Shown here: piece by piece, positions 1-7,509 of the stretch
Position numbering within the stretch: position 1 is the first letter of the stretch
How the letters are laid out: each line of letters begins with the position of its first letter
NCBI RefSeq assembly: GCF_005280585.1
Contig: NZ_SZVO01000003.1
Span: 462,247 to 526,246, forward strand
Source: Dyadobacter frigoris
GTDB taxonomy: Bacteria > Bacteroidota > Bacteroidia > Cytophagales > Spirosomataceae
Reading direction: 5' to 3'
DNA: 64,000 nucleotides
Made by a program: the position numbers and the translations under genes
Notes under the pieces: generated by a model
Database searches by the model: none
What the model saw: only the letters and a program-made list of their open reading frames with translations
Told to the model about the DNA's origin: nothing

Positions 1-1
1 T

Positions 2-217
2 GTTTTTGGTACCGAAGTAGCTGGAAAACCTCAGATTTCCGTTTTTATTGCCGAAAATGTTGTTCAAAGTTCAGGCTTAAATGCTGGTAATATTGTGAAG
101 GATCTTGCCAGGGAAATCCGGGGAGGCGGAGGGGGGCAACCTTTCTTCGCAACAGCGGGTGGTTCGGATGCGAGCGGTCTTGATAATGCACTTGAAAAAG
201 CCAAAGGATTATTTTGA
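2..217 (+). CDS. alaS: Alanyl-tRNA synthetase, C-terminal end (partial)
   Basis: The window opens inside this gene; 71 codons remain before a TGA stop. The visible part ends in a glycine run followed by QPFFATAGGSDASGLDNAL, the hallmark tail of the AlaRS C-Ala/DHHA1 region. In the full enzyme this region helps bind tRNA-Ala elbow and supports editing of mischarged tRNA. The catalytic and editing domains lie outside the window. A strong hairpin follows 16 bases after the stop. Identification rests on this C-terminal motif only, but it is very characteristic. Confidence 0.93.
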   Translation, partial: VFGTEVAGKPQISVFIAENVVQSSGLNAGNIVKDLAREIRGGGGGQPFFATAGGSDASGLDNALEKAKGLF

Positions 218-232
218 CAACAACCGATATAC

Positions 233-268
233 AAAAAAAGCGGAGCCCGAACGGGTTCCGCTTTTTTT
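233..268. terminator. Bidirectional intrinsic terminator between alaS and the CHRD gene
   Basis: An A-run, a GC-rich stem (GCGGAGCCC/GGGTTCCGC with loop GAAC, one G-T mismatch) and a T-run are arranged symmetrically. It can end alaS transcripts on the plus strand and those of the convergent lipoprotein gene on the minus strand. Confidence 0.85.
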
Positions 269-284
269 GTGCTTTAAATCTAAA

Positions 285-776
285 TTATTCTTTTGCAGAC
301 AATTGTCCACGGATAGCTCCATTTGGATATTCTTTTGTATGAATATTGACATAGTACAAACCGGCTTTTAAATCAGCAGCCTGATCTGCGGTAAGCGTGT
401 CTGTGAATGCAAATGGAGTAGTAAAAGTTGTTCCGAAATCGATCACGACAGCACCGGTGGTATCAATAGCTCCCTTATGGATATGCCAGGCGGTTGGTAT
501 AAAGGCAGCCGTCGAATCTCCTGCGGTTGAATCCACGGCAGCGGTGTCGCTATAAGCAATGTTTAATTTCAAAATGTTGGTCTCCTGATCCAACGTTCCG
601 TCCACCGTACCGGTAGCTGTTAACGTGTTTGCAGGCCTTTCGTTTGCTCCGGAAAGTGTGGTTGTAACTTTTAAAGTTGGCAGAACATCTACCGGTGGTG
701 TTACATCATCGTCATCATCTTTACAGCCCCACGCAACGCCTAATACGCAAATACCTATAAACGCAAATTTCTTCAT
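285..776 (-). CDS. CHRD domain lipoprotein
   Basis: A 163-residue protein with a lipoprotein signal (MKKFAFIGICVLG, then AWGC as the probable lipobox), followed by an Asp-rich linker DDDDDV. The rest is one CHRD domain: the start LSGANERP, the middle WHIHKG and the end NIHTKEYPNGAIRGQL are typical. CHRD domains occur in chordin and in many bacterial secreted proteins; the bacterial role is unknown. I start at the ATG directly before the signal peptide. In-frame ATGs at 794 and 827 would only add a non-signal-like leader. Probably anchored in the outer membrane. Confidence 0.85.
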   Translation of the reverse strand: MKKFAFIGICVLGVAWGCKDDDDDVTPPVDVLPTLKVTTTLSGANERPANTLTATGTVDGTLDQETNILKLNIAYSDTAAVDSTAGDSTAAFIPTAWHIHKGAIDTTGAVVIDFGTTFTTPFAFTDTLTADQAADLKAGLYYVNIHTKEYPNGAIRGQLSAKE

Positions 777-1042
777 ACTTGTCAATCTGTTCATACTCGT
801 TGAATTAAGTGGAAAATTGGTTATCAACGGGTGATCAGCAAAAAACTATACCAATTCCCGGAAAAACGCTAAGTACGTAAGGCTAAGGTTTAAGCAAATA
901 TCTGACAATCAGTAAATTGTAGACTAAGTTCCCCTTTTGGCGAATAAAGCGACACTTTTGAATACTTAAAAATTTATGGAGATTTTAAATGAAAAATTTT
1001 ACCCGTTATAATTTCTGAACTAATAAGTTTCTGATTCTTCTG

Positions 1043-2095
1043 CTAAAAAATATGCTGAACACCAACGTTAAAACCAAGATAAAGTCCTTTAAAATCCTTT
1101 TCATTTTCCTTTTTCCATATATAATGACTGATCAGATCATTCCCTTTGCCTTTGGAATATTTCACATAATTAATAGACGGCCCTGCAAATATTTCAAACC
1201 TATCAGCAATCTTAAACGCGGGCAGTATACGCAAAGTATTTTTAAAATAATCCCCGCTTTTGAAATCTGACAACATAAGATTTACCAACTCGGTATTGAC
1301 CCTGAATTTTGCTGCAACTGGGATGTGTGCTCCCAAACCTGCCTCAAAACCGTACAACGATTTGTTATCACTTTTGAAATTATAGCCCGCACCAAGTATT
1401 CCATATAAAACTCTTCCGCCTGATCTGAATGAAGCAATGGTTGTTGCAGTTTCATCTACGGTAATACCGATTGATTTTTCTCCGTTTTTTATAAAATTCA
1501 GTAAGGCAATTGGGTAATCACTGCTATCTGCAATATTGATCAAACCTGCAATTTGAACGCCTTTAACGTTTTTTGCCAAATTAATAAATCCGGAAATCTG
1601 GCTGTTCACATCTTTGGATTTATTCAAAAATCCTGATACTTGTACGCCTTTCACTGATTCACGGGTAATATTACCGAATCCCGCAACCTGTGCAGCACCT
1701 GCACTTTCGCTAAGATTTAAAAAACCAGCGACCGGTAATCCCCTGGCATTGTGACGAACAAGATTCATAAAACCGGCTATCTGAACGCCATCAGCAGAAT
1801 CCTGGATTATATTGGCTACGCCGCTGATTTGAACACCTTTCGCATTTTCTTTGATAACGGTGGCCACACCTGAAATTGCAACTCCGATCTCATTTTTTGA
1901 AATACCGCTAATGGCGTGGAGAGAAAATTTGTTTGTGAATTCAGCTGCGTTCAGACCATTGGAACTAACCGGATAAATTAGGCCGACGTGCATCAAACGT
2001 GTTTTTTCATTTTGTGCTAATACAGAAAGTGAAAAGCAAATAAATACGAAACTGTGGGCCAAAAATATTTTACGAGAATTGAAATAGATATTCAT
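1043..2095 (-). CDS. Surface repeat protein of the LA_2272 type (16-residue VQISGVxN repeats)
   Basis: A 350-residue exported protein with a signal peptide ending near VLAQ (residue 28). From about residue 71 to 190 it consists of seven or eight copies of a roughly 16-residue repeat with core GVQ-hydrophobic-(S/A)G-x-x-N. It then has a conserved LLNFIKNGEKS segment and a C-terminal part of about 140 residues rich in alternating hydrophobic residues, which looks like an outer-membrane barrel. The regular G-x-Q-I-x-G spacing suggests a beta-solenoid. The much larger protein at 61134-62954 shares both the NKFSL lead-in and this repeat/barrel layout. Function is unknown. The gene stands alone, with a repeat-rich region upstream. 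Confidence 0.75.
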   Translation of the reverse strand: MNIYFNSRKIFLAHSFVFICFSLSVLAQNEKTRLMHVGLIYPVSSNGLNAAEFTNKFSLHAISGISKNEIGVAISGVATVIKENAKGVQISGVANIIQDSADGVQIAGFMNLVRHNARGLPVAGFLNLSESAGAAQVAGFGNITRESVKGVQVSGFLNKSKDVNSQISGFINLAKNVKGVQIAGLINIADSSDYPIALLNFIKNGEKSIGITVDETATTIASFRSGGRVLYGILGAGYNFKSDNKSLYGFEAGLGAHIPVAAKFRVNTELVNLMLSDFKSGDYFKNTLRILPAFKIADRFEIFAGPSINYVKYSKGKGNDLISHYIWKKENEKDFKGLYLGFNVGVQHIF

Positions 2096-2240
2096 TGTGT
2101 CGAAATTAAATGGTAGCTAAAACGATAGCAGACAGAATGTAGATATTGCAGGCCTTCAATTCATTTCTGTTTGCGGTATGTATTTTAGACAATCGAGTGT
2201 AGCGATACCCTCATTTCACGGGAAAAGTTTTCGATAATGC

Positions 2241-2315
2241 CGCGGGCTAAAGCCCGAAAGTTGGTTGAGATTTCTGCCACCCAGGGTTGAAACCCTGGGT
2301 TAGTACTATCGACTG
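2241..2315 (-). repeat. Inverted, diverged copy of the RAYT-linked repeat unit
   Basis: GGGCTAAAGCCC, then TTTCTGCCACCC, then the palindrome CCCAGGGTT-GA-AACCCTGGG and TTAGTACTATCGACTG. Read on the opposite strand this is the same order of motifs as the units of the array at 2401-3084. It is thus an older copy in inverted orientation, about 90 bases upstream of the array. Confidence 0.75.
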
Positions 2316-2400
2316 AAAAATCATCATGATGGGAAAAGTCTGTCTGGTAGTCTAAAGAATTGAAAACCTGGAATAGCTTAATATCAACCTTAGGCTGAGA

Positions 2401-3084
2401 TAAACTAACTCAAGATTTTAACCTTGGGTCTCGGAGCCCCCCCCAGAAGTTTCCGGCTTTAGCCGAATCATCAAGAACATCCCTCGACAGAATACTAACC
2501 CAAGGTTTTAACCTTGGGTCTCGGAGCCCCACGGAAGTTTCCGGCTTTAGCCAAATCATCAGGAACATCCCTCGACTGAATACTAACCCAAGGTTTTAAC
2601 CTTGGGTCTCGGAGCCCTTCAGAAGTTTCAGGCTTTAGCCAAAATCATCAGGAACATCCCTCGACAGAATACTAACCCAAGGTTTTAACCTTGGGTGTGG
2701 CAGAAACCCCCAGAAGTTTCCGGCTTTAGCCAAATCATCAGGAACATCCCTCGACTGAATACTAACCCAAGGTTTTAACCTTGGGTCTCGGAGCCCCTCA
2801 GAAGTTTCCGGCTTTAGCCAAAATCATCAGGAACATCCCTCGACTGAATACTAACCTTGGGTCTCGGAGCCCCACGGAAGTTTCCGGCTTTAGCCAAATC
2901 ATCAAGAACATCCCTCGACAGAATACTAACCCAAGGTTTTAACCTTGGGTCTCGGAGCCCCTCAGAAGTTTCCGGCTTTAGCCGAAATCATCAGGAACAT
3001 CCCTCGACAGAATACTAACCCAAGGTTTTAACCTTGGGTGTGGCAGAAACCCTCAGAAGTTTCCGGCTTTAGCCAAAATCATCA
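2401..3084. repeat. Array of eight ~89-bp palindromic (REP/BIME-like) repeats next to a RAYT gene
   Basis: Eight copies of a unit containing a 22-base perfect palindrome (ACCCAAGGTT-TT-AACCTTGGGT) and a second small hairpin (GGCT-TT-AGCC), separated by TCTCGGAGCCCCTCAGAAG or the variant GTGTGGCAGAAACCC, and joined by ATCATCAGGAACATCCCTCG. The right half of the large palindrome starts at 2421, 2511, 2599, 2688, 2778, 2854, 2942 and 3031. The spacings are 90, 88, 89, 90, 76, 88 and 89 bases. The first copy is degenerate, and the 76-base unit has lost the left half of the palindrome. The last unit runs into the 3' end of the transposase gene. This layout fits repeats mobilised by REP-associated tyrosine transposases. 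Confidence 0.9.
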
Positions 3085-3506
3085 TCCGAATACCCCAAGC
3101 TATTCAAAAAATTTTTATACTCTTCACCAAAAGTCTGTTTCTGATGATGTTCTTGTTGATTATCAATATACCTTCTGACAAAATCAATTTTATTATTACT
3201 TACAGAAGATGCAAAATATTTATCTGCCCAGTAAAGCCGGTCTTTTGTCAATTGTATTTTATTTGCCCAATTTGAACTTTCACCTTTTAGCAATTGGACT
3301 TGTTTGGATATTCCTAATTCAGGTTTCAGAAGCATCAGTACATGAATGTGATCATCATGACCGTTAATTCTATCAATGTAAATCCCGTGTTCCTTCGCAT
3401 TGCCAAAGATATGATTGCAGATTTTCTTTAAGATATCAGGTTTTAGAACCTGTTCACGGTTCTTTGTTGCCCATACGGCATGAACCCAGATTTTGACATA
3501 AGACAT
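3069..3506 (-). CDS. REP-associated tyrosine transposase (RAYT; IS200-like Y1 transposase)
   Basis: A 145-residue Y1-type HUH nuclease. The metal-binding HIH is at residues 53-55 within GHDDHIHVL, and the likely catalytic tyrosine is Tyr113 in RRYIDNQQEHH. N-terminal SYVKIWVHAVWATKNR is typical of the family. These enzymes cut and join single-stranded DNA next to small hairpins. I start at the ATG of MSYVK (3506); an in-frame start at 3539 would only add a leader. The stop codon TAA lies inside the GGCTTTAGCC hairpin of the last repeat unit, so the C-terminus DDDFG is encoded by repeat sequence. No IS200-style partner gene (tnpB) is present. Confidence 0.88.
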   Translation of the reverse strand: MSYVKIWVHAVWATKNREQVLKPDILKKICNHIFGNAKEHGIYIDRINGHDDHIHVLMLLKPELGISKQVQLLKGESSNWANKIQLTKDRLYWADKYFASSVSNNKIDFVRRYIDNQQEHHQKQTFGEEYKNFLNSLGYSDDDFG

Positions 3507-3595
3507 AGCAGTGTGTTTTGATGAAACCGTCCATGTCAATTAGACTTAATATGTCAATCAAAGTTTCTATTTTCTTCAAAAGATTCCCCGAAAAT

Positions 3596-3838
3596 TTATC
3601 GCCGATAAATTTTTTTCAATCCATCAATCAAAAACATCAGGTCATTCAGCCGGATTTCATACATCGTGCTCAGCATCATACCAAGTTTACCTGTCGGAAA
3701 ACCTTTCCGTTCAAACCATTCAAGGTAAGAAACCGGTAAGTCTGTGATCAGCCAGTCTTTATATTTCCCGAAAGGCATTCTGTAAACAATCAGTTCTTTC
3801 AGTATTTCCGTATCAGGTTTAGGTATTTCATCGCTCAT
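3596..3838 (-). CDS. DUF3820 family protein
   Basis: An 80-residue cytosolic protein. The segment YRMPFGKYKDWLITDLPVSY followed by LEWFERKGFP is the DUF3820 signature (a small family sometimes labelled quorum-sensing-regulated virulence factor). Its biochemical role is not known. The ATG at 3838 is preferred over a GTG two codons upstream. It lies 19 bases upstream of nothing else on the strand except pncB, whose stop is just before its start, so the two may be co-transcribed in the order pncB then this gene. Confidence 0.8.
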   Translation of the reverse strand: MSDEIPKPDTEILKELIVYRMPFGKYKDWLITDLPVSYLEWFERKGFPTGKLGMMLSTMYEIRLNDLMFLIDGLKKIYRR

Positions 3839-3857
3839 TTCCACTATCGATTTAAAA

Positions 3858-5321
3858 TCATTTGGCAGCTCTTAACTTTACAATCAGATCCGTTTTCAAA
3901 TCAAACAGTTGCTTTTCAAGTCCAACAGGATAAGTATGTGGATTGACAAAACGCTTGATTCCTTTATGGAAATGTGTCAGCTGTTGTTCAACACGTTCAC
4001 GGGTTTCATGGATGGACGGCAGACTATATACCAATCTACCTTCTGCAAAAATGGGCACAAGCAAATCCTCAAAAGATAATGTTTCTGAAAACGACCTGGT
4101 TTTAGTAAAATCATAAGGATCCACCATCGTTGGTTTCCCGGAAAGCGGTGTTTCAATATTAAAAATCATATCAGAAATAAAACCTTTTGCATCTTTGAAG
4201 CGACGAACCTGCTGGATTCCCGGTGTCGAAACTTTAATGGCTTGTTCTGATAATTTCAGTTTATAGTCCCAATCGCCGGATTCATTTTTTATTGCGGCCA
4301 GTTTAAAAACGCCTCCTAATGCCGGCTGATCAAATGCCGTTACCAGTTTTGTTCCAATTCCCCAGACATTAATTTTTGCACCCTGGATTTTCAAACTATC
4401 CATGATGTATTCATCCAGATCGTTGCTGGCGACGATATTTGTCTTTTCAAATCCGGCCTCATCCAACAATTTCCTTGCTTCTATACTTAAATAAGCCAAA
4501 TCACCGGAATCCAGACGAATTCCTCCGAGCTCGTAACCTCTTTCACGAAGCTGATTTCCAACAATAATTGCATTTTCAACACCTTTGATGGAATCATAGG
4601 TATCAACGAGCAAAGTCACATTATTAGGCATGTACTTCGCATACGTTTCAAAAGATTCCAGTTCACTGTCAAACGACATAACCCAGCTATGCGCATGAGT
4701 TCCTTTTACCGGAATACCGTAAAGCTTGCCCGCCAAAACATTTGACGTCGCGTCAAAACCACCAATATATGCAGCGCGACTGGCGGTCATTCCGCCATCC
4801 GGCCCCTGCGCTCTTCTCAATCCAAATTCTAAAAGTGCATCATTATTTGCAATCAGGCGCATTCTGGCAGCTTTTGTAGCAATCAGCGATTGAAAATTCA
4901 GAAGATTTAGTAGCGGAGTTTCTAATAACTGACATTGTAAAACCGGCCCCTGTATACGTAATAACGGCTCATTGGGAAAAACAACAGTGCCCTCAGGAAT
5001 CGCATCGACACTGCATTTGAATTCCATGGCACGCAGATAATCAAGAAATTCACTTTCGAAAAGCACTCTCCCGTCACTTCCTGTAAGCGAACCGATGTAT
5101 TCAAGATCTTCCTCATCAATGCGATATTCATTCAGATAATCGATCACACTGCTCAGGCCGCAGGCAATTGTAAAACCTCCCTGAAACGGATGTTTGCGAA
5201 AATAAAGATTAAAAACTGCTTCTTGTTCCGCCTTTCCTGATTTCCAATAGCCATAAGCCATCGTTAACTGGTACAAATCGGTCAGGAGACTTAACGAGGT
5301 ATCATATAGGCGATTAATCAT
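3858..5321 (-). CDS. pncB: Nicotinate phosphoribosyltransferase
   Basis: A 487-residue cytosolic enzyme that makes nicotinate mononucleotide from nicotinate and PRPP with ATP, in the Preiss-Handler NAD salvage route. N-terminal LLTDLYQLTMAYGYW and the internal KGTHAHSWVMSF (about residues 206-217, holding the histidine that is phosphorylated in this family), plus VDTYDSIKGVENAI, identify it. Length agrees with full-length bacterial enzymes. The small DUF3820 gene follows about 20 bases after its stop. Confidence 0.95.
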   Translation of the reverse strand: MINRLYDTSLSLLTDLYQLTMAYGYWKSGKAEQEAVFNLYFRKHPFQGGFTIACGLSSVIDYLNEYRIDEEDLEYIGSLTGSDGRVLFESEFLDYLRAMEFKCSVDAIPEGTVVFPNEPLLRIQGPVLQCQLLETPLLNLLNFQSLIATKAARMRLIANNDALLEFGLRRAQGPDGGMTASRAAYIGGFDATSNVLAGKLYGIPVKGTHAHSWVMSFDSELESFETYAKYMPNNVTLLVDTYDSIKGVENAIIVGNQLRERGYELGGIRLDSGDLAYLSIEARKLLDEAGFEKTNIVASNDLDEYIMDSLKIQGAKINVWGIGTKLVTAFDQPALGGVFKLAAIKNESGDWDYKLKLSEQAIKVSTPGIQQVRRFKDAKGFISDMIFNIETPLSGKPTMVDPYDFTKTRSFSETLSFEDLLVPIFAEGRLVYSLPSIHETRERVEQQLTHFHKGIKRFVNPHTYPVGLEKQLFDLKTDLIVKLRAAK

Positions 5322-5559
5322 TCTTAGTTTTCTTGGTTGAAACAGAATGACTAATTACTAAAAAATACCCGGTTTGTATTTATTGAAAGTAGTTTTTATT
5401 AATACAAAAGAAAATTCCTGTTTCCACATATCTTAATATTTATCTTTTTTGGTCATAGCTATTTTTATTCTGATATGATCTGACAAGCTTGTTACATCGT
5501 ATATCTAAACAGAACTTCATCAAAACAACAATTGAGATCAACCTAACTTTTAAGGCGTT

Positions 5560-5832
5560 ATGAAAGTAGTTGTGGAAGCAAAATTAAAAGCGGTAGCCAC
5601 GAATGTTAGAAAAATCAGGGAATACAGAGGTTACCCACAGGAATATCTGGCAGTGAAACTGGGAATCAGTCAGAATGCTTACAGTAAAATCGAATTGGGT
5701 TATACCAGATTAACTGTAGAAAGATTACTTGAAATTACATCAATTCTTGAAATTGATATTGTTACACTTCTGAACAACACAAACGGAGATATGGTACAGC
5801 TGAATGCAGTATCAGCAGTTCAAAATAATTAG
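5560..5832 (+). CDS. Small XRE-family transcriptional regulator
   Basis: A 90-residue protein that is almost entirely a lambda-repressor-like helix-turn-helix: VRKIREYRGYPQEYLAVKLG, then SQNAYSKIELGYTRLTVERL as turn and recognition helix, then the IDIVTLL end. No second domain is visible, so it probably acts as a dimeric DNA-binding regulator with unknown targets. It is followed by a bidirectional terminator and is transcribed towards the first SusCD locus but not joined to it. The long AT-rich upstream region suggests its own promoter. Confidence 0.85.
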   Translation: MKVVVEAKLKAVATNVRKIREYRGYPQEYLAVKLGISQNAYSKIELGYTRLTVERLLEITSILEIDIVTLLNNTNGDMVQLNAVSAVQNN

Positions 5833-5876
5833 TTGATGAATATTGGTTATAATTAGATAGGTGGTAAGTATTGAAC

Positions 5877-5923
5877 AAAAGGCAGAAAACTATTCCAAAT
5901 TGGAAAGTCTTCTGCCTTTTTTG
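5877..5923. terminator. Bidirectional terminator between the XRE gene and susD
   Basis: AAAAGGCAGAA (5877-5887) pairs with TTCTGCCTTTT (5910-5920). The inner CCAAATTGG can extend the structure, and T-runs exist in both directions. It separates the XRE gene from the convergent SusD gene. Confidence 0.85.
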
Positions 5924-5943
5924 ATAAAATAGAATTCAAAAAA

Positions 5944-7443
5944 CTATTTTTTATCCCACCATATTTTTGAAATATAAGAATCTCCTTTTGACAATTTGCT
6001 TACCGCATCTTTGTAATTAGTTTCATTCAATAACGCTTCCCGCGATGAATAAATGGTGCGGCGGGGAATTGTACCAGCCGTTGAACCCACATTCGGACCC
6101 GGCGTAAGTAATGGATAGCCCATTCTGCGCCATTCCGTAAATGCTTCATAGGAACGCCCGAATAGTTGAATCCATTTCTGAGTCCCGATTTTTTGCAGCT
6201 TTTGTTCTTTGCTTAAATCTGTGAAAGAAAGCTCTTTTGAGAATGTTGCAGGAACCGTAGCAATGTTGAAAGGTGCCTGCGCCAAAGCAGCTTTAACGCC
6301 TGCCTGATAAAAACTTTCTGCCTGATCTGCCGTTGCTCCCCAGCCTTCCAGCGCCGCTTCTGCTTTGTAAAAACTTACATCAGAAAAAGACATCACGATG
6401 CAGGGAATCGCCGGACTATAATCTTTATTGAAAAAAGTTGACTGCGAGGCCGTTGAATAATCGTCTTTTACAAGCGCTTTTAGCAACGCATCAGTCAGCG
6501 CCACTCCCATTCCTTTGTAGGACGGCGCACCTGCTTTTACAGAATTGACGCTTGGCTGTGCGATAAAAGGAAGACGCGGATCACTGGTTGTTGCCAACTG
6601 GGAAACCAATGTATTAGCCAGATATCTTAAATCAGAACTTCCGGTAAGCCATTGATTTAACAGAGGATGTACATTAGCATTAGTGGCATTATTATAAGTT
6701 GGGATGGTTGCGTTATCGGTATTACTTTCCAATAATGGCTGGCCCATTGCTTCCGTAATCGTTTTTTGTGCCAAAGTTGCATCAGCATAACGGATACGCA
6801 TTCCTAATCTTAATTTTAAAGAATTGCCATACTTTTTCCATTTTGTTACATCACCTTTGAAATAAAAATCTGCGGTTCCATAACTTGCATCAGAAGCATT
6901 CAGCTGGCCGATCGCCGCATCGAGATCTGTAATCAGTGTTTTATAAACTGATTCCTGCGTATCAAATTTTGGTTTGTTATTCACATCCGTTGAACCCAAA
7001 GCCGTTTCAGAAAAGGGGATATCACCAAAAAGATCGGTCAGTCTTTGCCAAACAGAGATTTCAACGATTTTTGCAATCGCCAGTTTTGTTCTTCCACTAG
7101 GATCAGTTTCCTTCCCTTTCAAAATATCTGTTCTGATCTGAGCCAGATTCCGGATCAGTGTGTAATGCGCATCCCAGACATTATTATCGCTTTGTTCCAC
7201 ATATCGTGAACTGGAAACTACCGCGCCCCCGGCCCATTGTTGAATCCAGGAACCGTATTGACTGTTCGGGATTTCAAGTCCTTCGGCAAAGGCTGCGTCT
7301 TTTTGTGCTTTTGACAAAATAAGCCCGGCATCAATTGTCGTCACTGAAGTTGGCGGTGTATTTATTTTTTCAAAATCATCAGTACAAGACTGCATCAGGC
7401 AAACGACACCTGTTAATATGAGTGATTTAATACTATTTTTCAT
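5944..7443 (-). CDS. SusD/RagB-like outer-membrane lipoprotein (SusD-like_2 type), locus 1
   Basis: A 499-residue lipoprotein, signal MKNSIKSLILTGVVCLMQSC with the lipobox cysteine at residue 20. SusD proteins form the lid over SusC and capture the substrate. The N-terminal DDFEKINTPP and the C-terminal segments KIGTQKWIQLFGRSYEAFTE and WRRMGYP are typical of the SusD-like_2/SusD homologue group that often handles non-starch ligands. I start at the ATG before the signal (7443); the frame extends upstream to 7497 without signal-like residues. It is the last gene of the sigma-FecR-SusC-SusD run, 66 bases after susC. No substrate can be named from sequence. Confidence 0.9.
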   Translation of the reverse strand: MKNSIKSLILTGVVCLMQSCTDDFEKINTPPTSVTTIDAGLILSKAQKDAAFAEGLEIPNSQYGSWIQQWAGGAVVSSSRYVEQSDNNVWDAHYTLIRNLAQIRTDILKGKETDPSGRTKLAIAKIVEISVWQRLTDLFGDIPFSETALGSTDVNNKPKFDTQESVYKTLITDLDAAIGQLNASDASYGTADFYFKGDVTKWKKYGNSLKLRLGMRIRYADATLAQKTITEAMGQPLLESNTDNATIPTYNNATNANVHPLLNQWLTGSSDLRYLANTLVSQLATTSDPRLPFIAQPSVNSVKAGAPSYKGMGVALTDALLKALVKDDYSTASQSTFFNKDYSPAIPCIVMSFSDVSFYKAEAALEGWGATADQAESFYQAGVKAALAQAPFNIATVPATFSKELSFTDLSKEQKLQKIGTQKWIQLFGRSYEAFTEWRRMGYPLLTPGPNVGSTAGTIPRRTIYSSREALLNETNYKDAVSKLSKGDSYISKIWWDKK

Positions 7444-7509
7444 CGTATAAGAAGTTGTACGGATCGTTTCAGTTTTCGGAAATCTGTTGAAATTCATCCT
7501 GTGATAAAA

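Noticed and set aside
2401..3084. CRISPR array
   Set aside because: Units repeat over their whole length with no unique spacers, and no cas genes are near; the palindromes and RAYT explain it better.
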